This document shows, in pieces, positions 26,780 to 37,202 of a stretch of 64,000 bases of DNA; positions within the stretch are counted from its first letter, which is position 1, and every line of letters starts with the position of its first letter. Source of the DNA: Bizionia paragorgiae. Lineage in GTDB: Bacteria; Bacteroidota; Bacteroidia; Flavobacteriales; Flavobacteriaceae. The notes beneath the pieces are model-generated. The model made no database searches. It saw nothing but the letters and a program-made list of their open reading frames with translations, and was not told the origin of the DNA. Where the stretch lies: positions 1-64,000 of the forward strand of contig NZ_FNQK01000013.1 in assembly GCF_900107625.1 (NCBI RefSeq), in the 5' to 3' direction. Both the position numbers and the translations under genes were made by a program.

Positions 26780-28399
26780 TTAAACCTCCAACGGGGTAAA
26801 TTTAAAATCGGTACCGTTAAATAAGCCTTTATCACTTAATTTTAAAGCAGGAATCACTAATAAGGCCATAAAAGACAAGGTCATATAGGGTGCTTTTAAT
26901 GTGCATCCCATTGCTTTAGCCATTTGGTCTAATTCGGCATATTGCTTACCAATAGTGTAACCATCCTTATCACTCATAATCCCTGCAACTGGTAAGGCTA
27001 CTGTTTTTGAGTTTGTATTATTAACCGCACAAATCCCACCTTGAGCTTCAATAATAGCATTTACCGCCTTACAAATTTCAGCATCATTAACTCCGACAGC
27101 AATAATATTATGAGAATCATGACCTACCGAACTGGCAATCGCCCCTTCTTTTAATCCGAAATTTTTGATAAATGCAACAGCTGGTTTTTGATTCTGATAG
27201 CGATTAACAACCGTCATTTTTAAAACATCTGTCTTCGTGTTGGACACTAAATTTCCGTTGTCTATTAAGGATTCTGTAATAATCTCATGGGTCACCAACT
27301 CGCCATCTAAACACGCTATAACGCGAATATTTTTAGCGGTTGATTCATATCTAAAATCTTCAACCGTCTTAAGGTCGGTATTAAAATTATTCAAATTCTC
27401 GAAGGCGACATCCTTAATATGTGCTTTCCCTTCTGAATACACGCAGTTCCCATCAATATAAGTTGCCACGGTTTTAAAATCTATTAGGTCCTTAACCATA
27501 ATAAAATCGGCAGCATCTCCTTTTTGTAGTAATCCCACATCCAAATTATAATGTTTTACAGGATTAACACAGGCCACTTGCAAAACCTTAAACAGGTCCA
27601 TTTGTTTAGCAATTGCTCGCGCACAAAGGGCATTAATATGGTTAATCATTAAATCGTCGGGGTGCTTATCGTCACTACAAAACATCATATTTTCATAGTA
27701 CTCAGGTAACAAATCGATTAAAGCGTTAAAATTTTTAGCAGCACTGCCTTCACGAATAATCACTTTCATACCCTTTTGCAACTTCTCTAGAGCTTCTTCA
27801 TAAGTAAAACACTCATGGTCTGTAGAGATTCCAGCCGCAATGTATTTTGTAATCGCTTCACCTTTTAATCCCGGGGCATGACCATCTACTGGTTTATTGT
27901 AGTGTTTGGCCCATTTTATTTTTTCTAATACCTGTTCATCATCAAATAAAACGCCCGGATAGTTCATCATTTCGGCCAAATATTTTATATCCGGATTTGC
28001 CATAAGGGTTTTAATTGCATCGGCATCGATAACCGCTCCTGCCGATTCAAATTCGGTTGCTGGTACACATGACGGTGCTCCAAAATTAAACTTAAACGGG
28101 GTCTGCTTTCCATTTTCAATCATAAACTCTACCCCTTTTACTCCTAAAACATTAGCTATTTCATGAGGATCGGATACCGTGGATACGGTACCGTGTGTTA
28201 CCGCTAATTTAGCGAACTCGCTAGGGACTAACATGGAACTCTCAATATGAATATGCGCATCTACAAATCCTGGTAAAATAAAGGTCTCTACAGCATGATC
28301 TCGTTCTTCAATCGCAACAATTTTACCCGCTTCAACCGTAATTTCTCCTTTATAAATGCGTTTGTTTTGTATATCGACTAGTTGTCCTTGTATTTTCAT
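26780..28399 (-). CDS. ade: Adenine deaminase
   Basis: Amidohydrolase of 539 aa converting adenine to hypoxanthine in purine salvage. The metal motif is [19 protein letters not shown]; further signatures are [44 protein letters not shown] and [10 protein letters not shown], with the C-terminal [12 protein letters not shown] domain. Length is close to the usual 540-590 aa. Downstream of tilS on the same strand (63 nt). Confidence 0.95.
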   Translation of the reverse strand: MKIQGQLVDIQNKRIYKGEITVEAGKIVAIEERDHAVETFILPGFVDAHIHIESSMLVPSEFAKLAVTHGTVSTVSDPHEIANVLGVKGVEFMIENGKQTPFKFNFGAPSCVPATEFESAGAVIDADAIKTLMANPDIKYLAEMMNYPGVLFDDEQVLEKIKWAKHYNKPVDGHAPGLKGEAITKYIAAGISTDHECFTYEEALEKLQKGMKVIIREGSAAKNFNALIDLLPEYYENMMFCSDDKHPDDLMINHINALCARAIAKQMDLFKVLQVACVNPVKHYNLDVGLLQKGDAADFIMVKDLIDFKTVATYIDGNCVYSEGKAHIKDVAFENLNNFNTDLKTVEDFRYESTAKNIRVIACLDGELVTHEIITESLIDNGNLVSNTKTDVLKMTVVNRYQNQKPAVAFIKNFGLKEGAIASSVGHDSHNIIAVGVNDAEICKAVNAIIEAQGGICAVNNTNSKTVALPVAGIMSDKDGYTIGKQYAELDQMAKAMGCTLKAPYMTLSFMALLVIPALKLSDKGLFNGTDFKFTPLEV

Positions 28400-28462
28400 T
28401 TTTGGTATTTTTATAGGCGTTACGAACCGTGGTAATCCGTCGTAACAGACGCTATTTATGAT

Positions 28463-29779
28463 TTACTTTTTATACGTTATTTTTAGAATACTCTGCGTGT
28501 TATGGGTAACTTTAAATCGGTTATCTAAACGTTTCCCAACCACCCAGACTATAGCACTATCCGTGCACAATAACCTACAGTTTGATTTTTCTATAAGCGA
28601 TAGCTTTTCATCTTTAAAAAACTTACTCAGCTTCTTTTTACCAGTCATTCCTAAGGGATAAAAAATATCGCCTTTTTCCCAGTGCCTCAACACCAAGGGA
28701 AACGCAAGCTTATCCTTATCTACAAATACAGAATAGGTATCATGTTCAGAAATGCTATCGACTTCCGTTATGGTTAATTCCCCATCGTTTAGACGAACAC
28801 TATTAACGTTAGGTGCTATAATAATACTGTCATTTTCTAAAGCCTCTTTTTTTACTGTAACGACTAATTCCGATCTGTTTTTTAAAAGCATGTGTGTCGC
28901 ACTAAGCAAGTATTTACCAGATTGCGCGCTCATTAACTCTAAAATTGCGGTACCACTATTAAACCCATACCCTTTAAATAGTTCGTAAAGGTATGCTTCG
29001 CTAGCTTTTAAGCGCTGTAACACAGCAATGTCATAACGCGTGCTCGTAGCGTCTGAAAACAGCACAGCCTCTTTTAAAACAGCTTCTATACTTTCGTTGA
29101 TAATAGACTGACTGGCTTTTAAATGCTGTAAGGTGTTTTCAAAGTTATTTAAAAACTGCGGATTAACCGCTTTGAGCTGCGGAATGATATCGTGACGTAA
29201 TTTGTTTCTTAAGTATTTTGTAGAAGCATTACTACCATCCTCACGCCATTCAATATCCTGTGAATTTGCATAGTTTTCAAGTTCAGACCTAGAAAACGGC
29301 AACAACGGTCTTACAATGCTATTATTAATTTCTGGAATCCCCGTTAAACCATCTAAACCGGTGCCACGAGACAAATTAATTAGAAAGGTTTCTAGTGCAT
29401 CATCGGCGTGATGCGCGGTGAGCACATAATCGAATTTTAGCAAGGTTTGTAAGTCATTAAACCAATTATAGCGCAACTCGCGTGCAGCCATTTGAGTCGA
29501 CAATTTATGCTCGTCTGCATAAGTACTAGTCTCAAAACGCTGTACAAAAACTTCAACATCCAGGGTATCGGCGAGATGTACCACAAAATCCTCATCCTCA
29601 TCACAATCGCCTGGTCGCAGGTTAAAATTACAGTGTGCCAGAGCGACATTTAAACCCGCCTTGTGGCATAAATGTGTAAGCACGACACTATCCAATCCGC
29701 CAGAAATAGCGATTAGTAGTCGGCCATTTTTTAAAAAAGGAAGCTGATTGTTGATATGGTTTATAAAGGCGTTTTGCAC
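28463..29779 (-). CDS. tilS: tRNA(Ile)-lysidine synthase
   Basis: Modifies C34 of tRNA-Ile(CAU) to lysidine. The N-terminal PP-loop motif ISGGLDS (Ser26-Ser31) is followed by ATP-site residues, AHHADDALETFLINLSRGTGLDGL and RPLLPFSR; C-terminal TilS domain has FYPLGMTGKKKLSKFFKDEK. Full length, 438 aa. It follows pabB on the minus strand by 84 nt, a common flavobacterial neighbour pair. Confidence 0.95.
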   Translation of the reverse strand: MQNAFINHINNQLPFLKNGRLLIAISGGLDSVVLTHLCHKAGLNVALAHCNFNLRPGDCDEDEDFVVHLADTLDVEVFVQRFETSTYADEHKLSTQMAARELRYNWFNDLQTLLKFDYVLTAHHADDALETFLINLSRGTGLDGLTGIPEINNSIVRPLLPFSRSELENYANSQDIEWREDGSNASTKYLRNKLRHDIIPQLKAVNPQFLNNFENTLQHLKASQSIINESIEAVLKEAVLFSDATSTRYDIAVLQRLKASEAYLYELFKGYGFNSGTAILELMSAQSGKYLLSATHMLLKNRSELVVTVKKEALENDSIIIAPNVNSVRLNDGELTITEVDSISEHDTYSVFVDKDKLAFPLVLRHWEKGDIFYPLGMTGKKKLSKFFKDEKLSLIEKSNCRLLCTDSAIVWVVGKRLDNRFKVTHNTQSILKITYKK

Positions 29780-29863
29780 GGTATGGATTTCAATTATAGA
29801 GGTCTTAATCCCTTATACAAATGTAAGAAAGGATTGTAAATTAAACCCTAAATAGCAACAAAA

Positions 29864-31156
29864 CTAGTTTTCTAGAACCTCGCGCATGGCTTTGGCTTTA
29901 ACCAAACACTCTTCATACTCCTTTTGAGGCGTACTTTTGGCGGTTATTGCACCACCAACAGAATAGGAAACATAGTGTTTTGACTCATTATATAAAATAC
30001 TACGTATTACCACATTAAAATCAAAATCACCAGAAGGCGTTATATACCCAACAGCACCAGAATACAAACCGCGTTTGGTTTCCTCTAAATTTTCAATAAT
30101 TTCTAAAGCTGAAATTTTTGGTACGCCAGTCATACTCCCCATAGGAAAGGTCGTTTGGAGGATGGATACTGGACTGGTTGCAGGATCAACTTCAGAAACT
30201 ACGGTAGATATCATTTGATGCACCTGTTCGAAAGAGTATATTTTGCAAAGCTCTTCTACCTTTACACTGCCTTTGGTTGCTGTATGCGATAGATCGTTTC
30301 GCACCAAATCTACTATCATAATATTTTCACTACGCTCTTTATCGTCTGATGCTAACGCTTGCTTTAAGGCCTCGTCTTTATTAGGGTCACTTGCCCGTTT
30401 TGCCGTCCCCTTAATAGGTTGAGAAATAATCTTGCAACCTTCTTTTTTTAAATAGCGCTCTGGGGTTGCCGATAACAAAAATTTATCTCCTAGCTTTAAA
30501 AAGGTTGCAAATGGTGGTTTTGAGATCGCATTAAGTTTACGGTAGGTATCTAAAGGATGAATTGTGGTGTTTTCAGCATAAAACTCCTGACAAAAATTGG
30601 CTTCATAAATGTCTCCCCTATGAATATGTGCCAAAAGGATTTTTAGCTTTTCGTAATAAGCAGATTCTGGAATGCGCTGTTGTATATAAATCTTATCGAC
30701 TGTTTCGAATAGAGTATTGCTATTTAAACGTTCTATGGCTTTTAAATCATTTTCCAAATCCTCTTCTACTGCATGTAAATACAATGTTTCGACCGTATTC
30801 CCCTGAATTAAAAAGAGTTTTTTTGGTTGAAAGAAATAGAGATCAGGAAATGCTAAGCCATCATAATTATTAGACTGTAGCTCTTCAGTCGTGTTCTTTA
30901 AATCGTAGGTAAGATAACCAAATAACCAATCCTTAGTGGATTTCTGATACTCCTCTAACTTTTCAAAAGCCCCTACATAGTCGGTTTGAATCGCTGTAAA
31001 TGCATCCACTGCCAGCACCGCATCATAGCTAGAATACTGTTGTTTATGGTGATTAGAATCTAACCATACCACATCGTCAAATTGCTGAGACCATGCTAGT
31101 AATTGCTGTTTAAATTCTTGAATCTCCTCTTTTACAAATACCGTTTTATTCCTCAA
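29864..31156 (-). CDS. pabB: Aminodeoxychorismate synthase component I
   Basis: A 430-aa chorismate-utilising enzyme for p-aminobenzoate synthesis. PIKGTAKR contains the Lys that marks PabB (TrpE has PIAGT). Other motifs are LLSATPERYL, ENIMIVDLVRNDLS, TFPMGSMTGVPKISALEIIE and RGLYSGAVGYITPSGDFDFNVVIRSI. No glutaminase domain is fused, so PabA/TrpG must come from elsewhere. Confidence 0.9.
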   Translation of the reverse strand: MRNKTVFVKEEIQEFKQQLLAWSQQFDDVVWLDSNHHKQQYSSYDAVLAVDAFTAIQTDYVGAFEKLEEYQKSTKDWLFGYLTYDLKNTTEELQSNNYDGLAFPDLYFFQPKKLFLIQGNTVETLYLHAVEEDLENDLKAIERLNSNTLFETVDKIYIQQRIPESAYYEKLKILLAHIHRGDIYEANFCQEFYAENTTIHPLDTYRKLNAISKPPFATFLKLGDKFLLSATPERYLKKEGCKIISQPIKGTAKRASDPNKDEALKQALASDDKERSENIMIVDLVRNDLSHTATKGSVKVEELCKIYSFEQVHQMISTVVSEVDPATSPVSILQTTFPMGSMTGVPKISALEIIENLEETKRGLYSGAVGYITPSGDFDFNVVIRSILYNESKHYVSYSVGGAITAKSTPQKEYEECLVKAKAMREVLEN

Positions 31157-31178
31157 TCTTAGTGATTTTTGTCGGTGG

Positions 31179-31186
31179 CAAATTTA
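31179..31186 (-). promoter_or_regulatory. Candidate -7 element for pabB-tilS
   Basis: TAAATTTG on the minus strand matches TAnnTTTG, 22 nt before the pabB start. No clear -33 element. Confidence 0.45.
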
Positions 31187-31365
31187 TTAAGAATTAAGCT
31201 ATTTTTAGTATAAACCGATCAGTATTTATTGTGGCGTTAAGCTTTGTTTTGTTATTTTAGGACAATTTATAAAACAAAATTTAAAGACTATTATCATATT
31301 AAATAGGATTTAACAGGTTTTTCAGCAAAAACGCAATAATGTAAAACAGATTAAGTTTTAAAACT

Positions 31366-31373
31366 TACCTTTG
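31366..31373 (+). promoter_or_regulatory. Candidate -7 element for the RNA helicase gene
   Basis: TACCTTTG matches TAnnTTTG, 24 nt before the GTG start. The remaining 31187-31365 is AT-rich with nothing else assigned. Confidence 0.55.
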
Positions 31374-31397
31374 CAGCATAAATAAAAATACAATAGA

Positions 31398-32747
31398 GTG
31401 ACTTTTCAAGATTTAAATTTAAACACAGCATTATACAACGGACTTGACGATTTAGGCTTTACGGCACCCACGCCAATACAGGCAGAGGCGTATGGCGTTA
31501 TTGCTGGCGGAAAAGATATGGTAGGAATTGCACAAACAGGAACGGGAAAAACCTTTGCCTACATGCTACCTATTTTAAAGAATCTACCGTATTCTAAACA
31601 AGAAAATCCTCGTATTTTAGTTTTAGTACCCACTCGAGAATTGGTCGTTCAGGTTGTTGATGAAATCGAAAAACTAGCCAAATACATTAATCTTCGCGTG
31701 CTTGGTGTGTATGGGGGTACCAATATAAACACCCAAAAACAAGCCATTGCACAAGGTCAAGATATTATCGTTGCAACTCCGGGTCGCTTATATGATTTAG
31801 CACTAAGTCGTGTTTTACAATTAAAATCGATAAAAAAACTAGTGATTGATGAGGTAGATGTTATGTTAGACTTAGGGTTTAGACATCAGCTGATTAATAT
31901 TTTTGATATTTTACCAGAGCGTCGTCAAAATATCATGTTTTCGGCTACGATGACAAATGATGTAGACGAGTTAATTTCTGATTTCTTTGTTAACCCTGAG
32001 AAAGTATCGATTGCAACTTCGGGAACACCTTTAGAAAACATCAATCAAACACGTTATGATGTACCAAATTACTATACTAAATTTAACTTACTAAAAGAAC
32101 TCCTTCAAGACAAAGAGACTTTTAATAAAGTATTAATTTTTGTGGCTTATAAAAAGATGGCCGATCGTTTATTTGAAAGTTTAGACGACTTCTTTCACGA
32201 AGAATTATGTGTTATTCACTCGAATAAAACTCAGAATTACCGATTGAGAAGCATCGAGCAGTTCCGTGAAGGTTTTAACCGTATTTTGGTCGCTACCGAT
32301 GTTATGGCACGTGGTTTGGATATTGATAATATCTCTCACGTTATCAATTTTGACACACCAGACTACCCTGAAAATTACATGCATAGAATTGGTAGAACCG
32401 GTCGTGCAGAACGTGAAGGAGAAGCTATTTTGTTTTCAACGGAAAATGAGCAAGAATCTTTAGAAGCGATAGAAAGCTTGATGCAAATGAAAATTAAGCG
32501 TCTAGATATTCCTGAAACGGTTGAGATTTCTACCGAACTTATCGAAGAGGAGCGTCCGCAAATAAAAGAAAGAAACAACCCGCACAAGCGTAAAACTTTA
32601 GAAGAACGCGGTGAAGCTTTCCATGAGAAATCGGCTAAAAACTCTAAAGAAAACTTAGGAGGTTCTTATAAATTTAAAATTGCTGCGAAATATAAAAAGC
32701 CAAAAACACGTGGTGATAAGAATTATAATAAGCGTAATAAAAAATAG
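31398..32747 (+). CDS. DEAD-box family ATP-dependent RNA helicase (motif II is DEVD)
   Basis: A 449-aa RNA helicase. Q motif FTAPTPIQAEAY, Walker A AQTGTGKT, PTRELVVQV, TPGRL, motif II VIDEVDVMLDLGF, motif III SAT, and HRIGRTGRAER. Motif II reads DEVD instead of DEAD; the ATPase Asp-Glu is kept. The C-terminal ~70 residues are basic (KRKTLEERG ... KKPKTRGDKNYNKRNKK), suited to RNA binding. GTG start. Closest in type to RhlE/CsdA-like flavobacterial helicases; involvement in ribosome assembly or RNA decay is likely but not shown. Confidence 0.93.
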   Translation: MTFQDLNLNTALYNGLDDLGFTAPTPIQAEAYGVIAGGKDMVGIAQTGTGKTFAYMLPILKNLPYSKQENPRILVLVPTRELVVQVVDEIEKLAKYINLRVLGVYGGTNINTQKQAIAQGQDIIVATPGRLYDLALSRVLQLKSIKKLVIDEVDVMLDLGFRHQLINIFDILPERRQNIMFSATMTNDVDELISDFFVNPEKVSIATSGTPLENINQTRYDVPNYYTKFNLLKELLQDKETFNKVLIFVAYKKMADRLFESLDDFFHEELCVIHSNKTQNYRLRSIEQFREGFNRILVATDVMARGLDIDNISHVINFDTPDYPENYMHRIGRTGRAEREGEAILFSTENEQESLEAIESLMQMKIKRLDIPETVEISTELIEEERPQIKERNNPHKRKTLEERGEAFHEKSAKNSKENLGGSYKFKIAAKYKKPKTRGDKNYNKRNKK

Positions 32748-32841
32748 TATACCGGCCATTTCGCTATAGATTTCTCGCTGTAATTCAAATAAAATTAATT
32801 TATTTTCGTTATTTTTATTGTGAATCATACGTGCCCAAATA

Positions 32842-33429
32842 ATGCCTTCAGACATTTTCGAACTACTTCCTAACCTTGTTGCGTTTAATTATGAACGTCA
32901 CTATGAGCCCCTTTTTATTAATCAGAATTGGGTATTAATAAATGGGATATCAGAAAAAAAAGCAACTTACGTTTTTAAGGACGATAATATCCTTAGTATT
33001 CAAGATGATGATGTAGTTAGCGAAACCTCGTGGACTATTAGTTTTCACAATATTTTTTCTATAGAAACCACCGATGGATTAATTACTGTTAAGGCCTACT
33101 TTAAGGATAAAGATGTCTTGGTCTTAGAACATCAAGACAAGGAAGATTATGCCTTATTTATAAATGAAGACAAGGTAGAAGACGGTATCAACTCTATTGA
33201 CGATGTGACCCGATTTTTAAAGGCTAAATATGAAAAAAAAGTAAAAGAGGTCATCCATAAACATGAGTTTTATTACATCGATAATTTTAAAGAATTTGGT
33301 CCTTATACAGCAAAGGAACTCGTAGAAAAGGTTAAAAGCAATGCCTTAAGTGTGTATTGTTTTATTAGAGATATTAATGACCACGACTACAGTAAACGGC
33401 TACGCATTAAAGATTTACTTTATTCTTAA
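32842..33429 (+). CDS. Hypothetical protein with C-terminal GYF-like domain
   Basis: A 195-aa soluble protein. The C-terminal ~55 residues (FYYIDNFKEFGPYTAKELVEKV ... FIRDINDHDYSKRLRIKDLL) fit the GYF_2 (DUF4339) pattern, a peptide-binding module that starts with YY and has GPY/Fxxxxl. The N-terminal ~130 residues are beta-rich and not recognised. It lies between the helicase and PBP1A genes on the same strand. Confidence 0.65.
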   Translation: MPSDIFELLPNLVAFNYERHYEPLFINQNWVLINGISEKKATYVFKDDNILSIQDDDVVSETSWTISFHNIFSIETTDGLITVKAYFKDKDVLVLEHQDKEDYALFINEDKVEDGINSIDDVTRFLKAKYEKKVKEVIHKHEFYYIDNFKEFGPYTAKELVEKVKSNALSVYCFIRDINDHDYSKRLRIKDLLYS

Positions 33430-33528
33430 TACGCTTTTTTACAGCGTGATGAGCTATAAATCTTTGTTAAGAGCTTAGCTTAATAAATTCTAAACTTCTA
33501 ATTTTCCGATTTTAAAAGCAACTTATAT

Positions 33529-35769
33529 TTGAAACGCCTTATACTTCTTGCTACTAAAATAGCAATCTGCTTACTACTTTTACTCATCGTCTTTGTACTT
33601 GCCGTACGCTTTAACGTGTTTGGTAAAGTATATACAGAGGACGAGCTTATCAATTATAAAAATGAAACCGCATCGGTAGTACTCTCGGAAAACCAAGTGG
33701 TCTTGGGTAAGTATTTTGATAAAAACCGTACCAATGCAAATTACGAGCAATTTCCTAAGCATTTAATTAATGCTTTAGTAGCAACAGAGGACGCTCGCTT
33801 TTTTGAACATGAGGGTGTCGACACCCGAAGTCTGCTTCGCGTACTTTTTAAATCTATATTGTCTGGCGATAAGCGTTCTGGTGGTGGTAGCACCCTGTCA
33901 CAACAATTGGCGAAAAACATGACGGGACGAAGTCATCACGGCATATTAAGTCTTCCTGTTAACAAAATCAAAGAGATTATTCAAGCGCGACGTATTGAAT
34001 CTATTTACTCCAAGGAAAACATATTGACGCTTTATTTTAACACCGTTTCTTTTGGTGAAAATATTTACGGTATTGAAAGTGCTGCCCTACGCTATTTTAA
34101 TAAAAAGGTAAGCGCCTTATCTATTGAAGAGTCTGCAGTATTAGTCGGTATTTTAAAAGCAAACACGTTTTACAATCCGAATAAAAATCCCGAAAACGCC
34201 CTTATGCGTCGTAATGTGGTTTTAGGCCAAATGCATCGCTATGAGTATATCGATAAAAAAACTAGCGATTCACTTCAAAACCTACCCTTAAAATTAAATT
34301 ACAATAATTTAACGACTAAAAACAAGTCGGGCCACTTTCTTACCTATGTAAAAAAGGAAGCTACTAAACTTATCGATTCTATAAATAAAGCGAATAAAAC
34401 ATCCTACAGTTTAGAAAAGGACGGACTAGTAATTTCAACATCTTTAAACGATAAACTTCAAACTTATGCTACAGACGCTTTTGCTTCACACTTAAGTGGT
34501 ATGCAAGAAAAGATTAGATCGCAATACCAGCGCAACGGCTATCAAAAGCGGACATTAAATGAGCTTGTGGACGCCCAAATAAAGCAGATGAATATTCATC
34601 CTGATTCCGCCAAAATAAAACGTAAGCAATCGGTTTTTACTTGGAAAGGTTTAGAAACCGATTCTATTAGTACTAGAGACAGTTTAAAATTAGAACACAC
34701 GATACTGCATGCTGGTCTTTTAGCCCTATCACCAAAAACTGGGGCTGTAAAAGCTTATGTTGGAGGTATTGATAACCAACGTTACGCTTACGATCAAATA
34801 TTTTCACAACGGCAATTAGCTTCTACTTTCAAACCTATATTATATGCAACAGCATTTGAAAGTGGCAAACAACCCTGTTACTATTTAGATAATGACTCCA
34901 TAAAATTAAAAGAATATAAAGATTGGAATCCTACTAATGCCGACCATACTTTTGGTGGTAAATATTCACTTCAAGGTGCTTTATTAAATTCGAAAAACAT
35001 TCCGACAATAAACTTATATTTAGAAACAGATTTTAGCACATTAGACAGCGTATGGTCGCGTTTAAATTTCACTTCTAAACTAAAAAACGTTCCGTCTTTA
35101 GCCTTGGGAACCACCAATGCGAGTATATATGAAGTTGCCAATGCCTATAGTGCATTTGCTAATTCCGGACAATCGACTACGCCTTACTCCATTGTAAAAA
35201 TTGAAACAGCATCGGGTGTTGTTTTATACGAACACAAAAACAAAGCACAAAAAGAAGTGCTTTCTAAACGCACCACTGCTTATATAAACGAAATTCTACA
35301 AAATGCTATTTCGCGAGGTACCGGACAGCGTTTACGCAGCCAGTATGGTGTTACAGTACCATTAGCCGGAAAAACAGGAACCTCTCAAGACTATACCGAT
35401 GCTTGGTTTGTAGGCTACAACCCCGATATTGTAGTGGTAAGTCGCGTGGGATGTGATTCGCCAAAAATTCATTTTAATAGTGGTTTAGGATCAGGTAGCG
35501 CTTTAGCTTTACCTCTAGTCGCTAAAACCCTTAAAAAAGCAGAAGGTGATACCGAATTAAAAAAGAAAATCCGTGGTAACTTTGCCCCATTAACAGAAGA
35601 TGAACGCAATCAGCTGGACTGTGAAGATTTTAAAGAAAAATCTGGAATAGAAAAATTCTTTGAATTATTTAAGAAATCTGAGGTTTCTTACGAAAAGAAG
35701 CAAGAACAAATAAAAAAGAAGGAAAAACGGAAGAAAAAAGGCTTTTTTAAACGCCTTTTTGGCAACTAA
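33529..35769 (+). CDS. Penicillin-binding protein 1A-type transglycosylase/transpeptidase
   Basis: Bifunctional class A PBP of 746 aa that polymerises and cross-links peptidoglycan. N-terminal membrane anchor (residues 3-25); GT51 glycosyltransferase with EDARFFEHEGVD and GGGSTLSQQLAKN; transpeptidase with SxxK in ASTFKP, a later SxN-like SKN and the KTGT box AGKTGTSQD; basic C-terminal tail. The only in-frame start giving the anchor is TTG 33529 (MKRLILLATK), but a -7-like TATATTTG (33524-33531) overlaps that codon, so either the promoter match is chance or the start is unusual. Confidence 0.93.
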   Translation: MKRLILLATKIAICLLLLLIVFVLAVRFNVFGKVYTEDELINYKNETASVVLSENQVVLGKYFDKNRTNANYEQFPKHLINALVATEDARFFEHEGVDTRSLLRVLFKSILSGDKRSGGGSTLSQQLAKNMTGRSHHGILSLPVNKIKEIIQARRIESIYSKENILTLYFNTVSFGENIYGIESAALRYFNKKVSALSIEESAVLVGILKANTFYNPNKNPENALMRRNVVLGQMHRYEYIDKKTSDSLQNLPLKLNYNNLTTKNKSGHFLTYVKKEATKLIDSINKANKTSYSLEKDGLVISTSLNDKLQTYATDAFASHLSGMQEKIRSQYQRNGYQKRTLNELVDAQIKQMNIHPDSAKIKRKQSVFTWKGLETDSISTRDSLKLEHTILHAGLLALSPKTGAVKAYVGGIDNQRYAYDQIFSQRQLASTFKPILYATAFESGKQPCYYLDNDSIKLKEYKDWNPTNADHTFGGKYSLQGALLNSKNIPTINLYLETDFSTLDSVWSRLNFTSKLKNVPSLALGTTNASIYEVANAYSAFANSGQSTTPYSIVKIETASGVVLYEHKNKAQKEVLSKRTTAYINEILQNAISRGTGQRLRSQYGVTVPLAGKTGTSQDYTDAWFVGYNPDIVVVSRVGCDSPKIHFNSGLGSGSALALPLVAKTLKKAEGDTELKKKIRGNFAPLTEDERNQLDCEDFKEKSGIEKFFELFKKSEVSYEKKQEQIKKKEKRKKKGFFKRLFGN

Positions 35770-35798
35770 TAGACAGCAAAGAAAAACCCCTATACTAA

Positions 35799-35827
35799 AA
35801 AAAGAGAACCAAAATGGTTCTCTTTTT
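35799..35827. terminator. Bidirectional terminator between PBP1A and fabV
   Basis: Stem AAAAAGAGAACCA (35799-35811) / TGGTTCTCTTTTT (35815-35827), 13 bp perfect, loop AAA, with poly-A/poly-T on both sides. It serves both converging genes. Confidence 0.85.
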
Positions 35828-35847
35828 AATTAGTTATAACGCGATAA

Positions 35848-37038
35848 TTACTCCTGTAATCCAGGAATACTCACCATTTCGTTAACATCTTTATCGTAAT
35901 CTATACCTTCTACATCAAACCCAAATAGGTAAAAGAAATCCTTAGCATAGCCTTTTAAATCCCCTATTTCTGGTAGGGTCTCCGTCGTTGCTATTTTCCA
36001 AAGATCGGCAACTTTAGCTTGAATATCTTCACGCATTTCCCAATCGTCCACACGAATTCTTCCTTCACTATCCAATGGCATATTATCGGCATACAAACGC
36101 TGATTAAACAAACGTTCAATTTGCTCGATACACCCTTCGTGAATTCCTTCTTCTTTCATCACTTTATATAACAACGATATATACAAAGGAATAACAGGAA
36201 TCGCCGAGCTGGCTTGAGTTACTAGTGCTTTATTTACTGAAACGTAAGCCTCTCCTTTTATGTCTTTTAACTGGTCTTTAATTTTAAAAGCCGTCGCTTC
36301 CAAGTGGTCTTTAGCGCGACCTATGGTTCCGTCTCTATATACCGCTTTTGTTAATGAAGGGCCAATATAAGAATAGGCAACCGTTTTAAAATCTTCAGCT
36401 AATACATCCTGTTCTTTTAAGGCGTCAATCCAAAATTCCCAATCTTCGCCACCCATTACGGCAACAGTATTTTTTATTTCCTCCTCAGTACAAGGTTCAA
36501 TAGTAATATCTTTAACCTCACCTGTATGGAAATCTACTGTTTTATTCGTAAATGTTTGTCCGATAGGTTTTAAGGTCGATTTAAACTTCTCTCCCGTTAC
36601 AGGGTGCTGTCTTACTGGAGATGCTAAACTGTATACTAATAAGTCTATTTTCCCTAAATCTTCTTTAATCAGTTTTATGGTTTGCGCTTTAATTTCGTTA
36701 GAAAAGGCATCACCATTTATGCTTTTCGCATACAAGCCATCTTTATGTGCTTGGTCTTCAAAAGCGGCTGAGTTATAGTATCCAGGAGATGCTGGTCGTC
36801 CTTCGCTTGGTGGTTTTTCAAAATACACACCAATAGTCGACGCATTAGAACCGTAAGCACTTGTAATTCGTGATGCTAAACCGAATCCTGTAGATGCTCC
36901 AATTACCAATACACGTTTTGGGCCATTGGTTGTTGGGTGGTCTTTTATATAGTTTATCTGGCTTAAAACATTGCTTTTACAGCCTTCCGGATGTGCTGTT
37001 AAGCATATAAATCCGCGTGTTTTTGGTTCTATAATCAT
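35848..37038 (-). CDS. fabV: FabV-type trans-2-enoyl-ACP/CoA reductase
   Basis: A 396-aa NADH-dependent enoyl reductase, last step of fatty-acid elongation and less sensitive to triclosan than FabI. Start MIIEPKTRGFICLTAHPEGC is diagnostic, followed by VLVIGASTGFGLASRI (NAD binding) and the active-site YX8K in YRDGTIGRAK. The length is normal. Whether it is the main enoyl reductase or backs up a FabI elsewhere cannot be told here. Confidence 0.96.
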   Translation of the reverse strand: MIIEPKTRGFICLTAHPEGCKSNVLSQINYIKDHPTTNGPKRVLVIGASTGFGLASRITSAYGSNASTIGVYFEKPPSEGRPASPGYYNSAAFEDQAHKDGLYAKSINGDAFSNEIKAQTIKLIKEDLGKIDLLVYSLASPVRQHPVTGEKFKSTLKPIGQTFTNKTVDFHTGEVKDITIEPCTEEEIKNTVAVMGGEDWEFWIDALKEQDVLAEDFKTVAYSYIGPSLTKAVYRDGTIGRAKDHLEATAFKIKDQLKDIKGEAYVSVNKALVTQASSAIPVIPLYISLLYKVMKEEGIHEGCIEQIERLFNQRLYADNMPLDSEGRIRVDDWEMREDIQAKVADLWKIATTETLPEIGDLKGYAKDFFYLFGFDVEGIDYDKDVNEMVSIPGLQE

Positions 37039-37071
37039 TCTTTTACGTTTTTATTTTATCGTAGTTTATAA

Positions 37072-37079
37072 CAAATTTA
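37072..37079 (-). promoter_or_regulatory. Candidate -7 element for fabV
   Basis: TAAATTTG on the minus strand, 33 nt before the fabV ATG. No convincing -33. Confidence 0.45.
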
Positions 37080-37146
37080 GGCTATATAAATGTAATGGAA
37101 AAACTTATAACAGATGTTTATAGTGCATACGGCTATAAAACAAACA

Positions 37147-37178
37147 AAAAAAAGCGAACCCGAAAGTCCGCTTTTTTT
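37147..37178 (-). terminator. lpd terminator
   Basis: Stem AAAAAAAGCGAAC (37147-37159) / GTCCGCTTTTTTT (37166-37178), one mismatch, loop CCGAAA. It follows the lpd stop at 37203 on the minus strand. Confidence 0.8.
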
Positions 37179-37202
37179 ATCTATACAATTATATAAGGTT
37201 TA

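Noticed and set aside
28400-28462. Purine riboswitch upstream or downstream of adenine deaminase
   Set aside because: The spacer has only a weak partial inverted repeat and none of the conserved purine-aptamer loop sequence; it also lies on the 5' side of ade only by 63 nt.
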